The position numbers and the translations under genes were made by a program. 64,000 nucleotides of DNA from the NCBI GenBank assembly GCA_024291935.2, contig CM044311.1, forward strand, positions 25,362,001 to 25,426,000, read 5' to 3'. This DNA comes from Okapia johnstoni (taxonomy: Eukaryota > Chordata > Mammalia > Artiodactyla > Giraffidae). Below, one piece after another: positions 62,379-64,000 of this stretch (position 1 is the first letter of the stretch; the number at the start of each line of letters is the position of its first letter). The notes under the pieces are model-generated. The model was given only the letters and a program-made list of their open reading frames with translations. It was not told the DNA's origin and did no database searches.

Positions 62379-64000
62379 TACTGAAATTAAATTATCCCCC
62401 TTTGATTTACAAATAAAGAACTGAGGGAAAGACGGGTTTAGTAACCTGAGAACAATAAGTGATCCATTGAGTCCGGCTTAGAATTTTTGTAAAGATCAAG
62501 TAACCTGATTGACACAATGTCAATTAATGATTACTATAGGCAAACCATTTTGCTAGATGCTAGTGAGACAAATAATTAAGACATTCTTCCTATGCATAGT
62601 AAGTTTACAGTCTAACTGGTAAAATATAGAAACTGAAGCACAGAATGAAATAAGCACTACTTAGCCTTAAAGAAGCAGAAAGTCCAGAGGAACATGTGAC
62701 TCATTATGATGAATAGACCTGGTAAAGCTTTAAAAATGAGGTGACTTAATATTCCCTTAATGGATAAGACTTTAAAAGGTAAAGAAGGGAGAATGCTAGC
62801 CTAATGCAATAATACAAGTCATAATTCAAACCACTGCAAGCTGAAGGAAACTGGATATGGGGAGAAAATAAATGGTGATAAAGTTAACATTACAAATTTA
62901 TTAGATTCCATGGACAGAGAAAAGAATAATTTCAGAGACCGTAGCCTCATTGAAAATTTTGAGGCAAGACTTGTCATAGCTCCCCATATATATTTTAGAA
63001 TTTCTAGCTTGAACCCGTCCGGTAGAGGAAGAATAAACTAGCTGAGATACCAAGAATCCCTCTCCTAACTTTCTCAATCTAGTTCACTGTTGAGAGTGGT
63101 GGGAATACTGCCCCTTCCTGAACACTGACAATTGTTGAATAAACTCATTTTGACCTAACCCATTGACTGGGCTCAGTTCTTATTCCAGTGTCTCAATTTT
63201 ATAGATAAAAATCCTTATATTGGCATAGTTAATTGAAATCTCCATTGGCCTATGCTAATGGCCTTTAAGATGCACACCCAAAATTAGAACAGATGCCCCC
63301 AGGTTCTTAGCCTCTGGCCTTGTTTACCCCACCCCTGTTCTAATTTATACTTAGTCTCATCTCATCTCCCTTCACACCCAAGCCTATCCCCAGCATTTTC
63401 ATTTCTTTTATCTTCCTATTAATTTCTTCTACCTCAAAGTTTAGTCCACCAAATGACTGGTAATATGCTATCTAAATCGTGCTGGTTGCAATGACAAAGA
63501 AGCATTCTTTGTGTGCCAACATAGGCAAAAATGAGAATTGGGGAATAATAGCATTTGTTGTTTGATTGGTATATACCAAATAAGATAAAATGATCCATCG
63601 TCCCTTTGGACATTTTGTTTGAATTCTAGATCAGAAAGGGTTGCTTTCTATCTCCTTAGAAATTATACCCATTTTGGTCAGGCTAATAATCATTTCAAAA
63701 ACAATAAGCAGCCTGTACTGATACAAGCCTTACAGATACTAAATGCTGAAAATGTACAAATAGCCATCTAAACCAGCAAGGCTGGCTAAATTATAAGAGT
63801 GTATCAAAAGATGTACCTTCTATCAGAACATTAATCACAATTCCAGTAACACATGCCAAAAGAAGAATTTTTCATCTATCAGAAATTGGACCCAGGTAAT
63901 TTGCTTGACATCACCTAACAACTTAGAAAACAAACAAATCATTGCACTCTGTTAGAGTTTCCTGAATGATGAAAGCAATCAATATAAGTGATTGCTCTTT
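62379..64000. other. Unassigned intergenic sequence to window end
   Basis: About 1.6 kb without a nameable young element. A stretch near 62520-62640 has the feel of an old mammalian repeat ('agatgctagtgagacaaata', 'agtttacagtctaactgg'). No exon seen. Confidence 0.5.

Overview
The window is nuclear DNA from a ruminant, most likely a bovid. The evidence is many tRNA-derived Bov-tA SINEs, 5'-truncated BovB (RTE-type LINE) copies, CHR-type cetartiodactyl SINEs, L1 3' ends, older mammalian repeats (MIR, MER5A, Tigger1), and spliced genes with GT-AG introns. There are no prokaryotic features. The enteropeptidase residues look bovid but seem to differ at two sites from the cattle protein as I remember it, so I do not name a species.

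Two host genes are supported. (1) TMPRSS15 (enteropeptidase) enters from the left on the + strand. Only its last two coding exons are inside (2615-2754 and 6694-6849); they encode the C-terminal part of the trypsin-like protease domain, including the catalytic Ser. (2) CHODL (chondrolectin) lies on the - strand. All six coding exons can be placed to the base: 32003-32081, 21237-21546, 20933-21090, 15723-15809, 13595-13697 and 10391-10475. They sum to 822 nt and encode 273 residues: signal peptide, C-type lectin domain, stalk, one transmembrane segment and a short cytoplasmic tail. A CpG-rich promoter region with a TATA box lies at about 31880-32520. The two genes converge tail to tail, about 1.9 kb apart.

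Layout: 1-7200 holds the TMPRSS15 3' end and its introns; 7200-9080 the inter-gene gap; 9080-32500 CHODL with its repeat-rich introns; 32500-64000 the region upstream of CHODL, where I find no host exon, only mobile-element remains and unassigned AT-rich DNA.

The most interesting structures are insertion architectures, not genes. A BovB insertion at 41632-43654 has an inverted 5' half, an internal loss of about 145 bp, 3-bp microhomology at the inversion point and a perfect 13-bp target-site duplication, as expected from twin priming. A SINE sits exactly between two 80-bp direct repeats at 3664-4023. A tiny 86-bp retroposed fragment at 4697-4782 has its own AATAAA, an A-run and a 16-bp duplication. 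A pair of about 125-bp repeats, 18 kb apart and of no family I recognise, lies near 43840 and 61690. I found no previously undescribed gene system.
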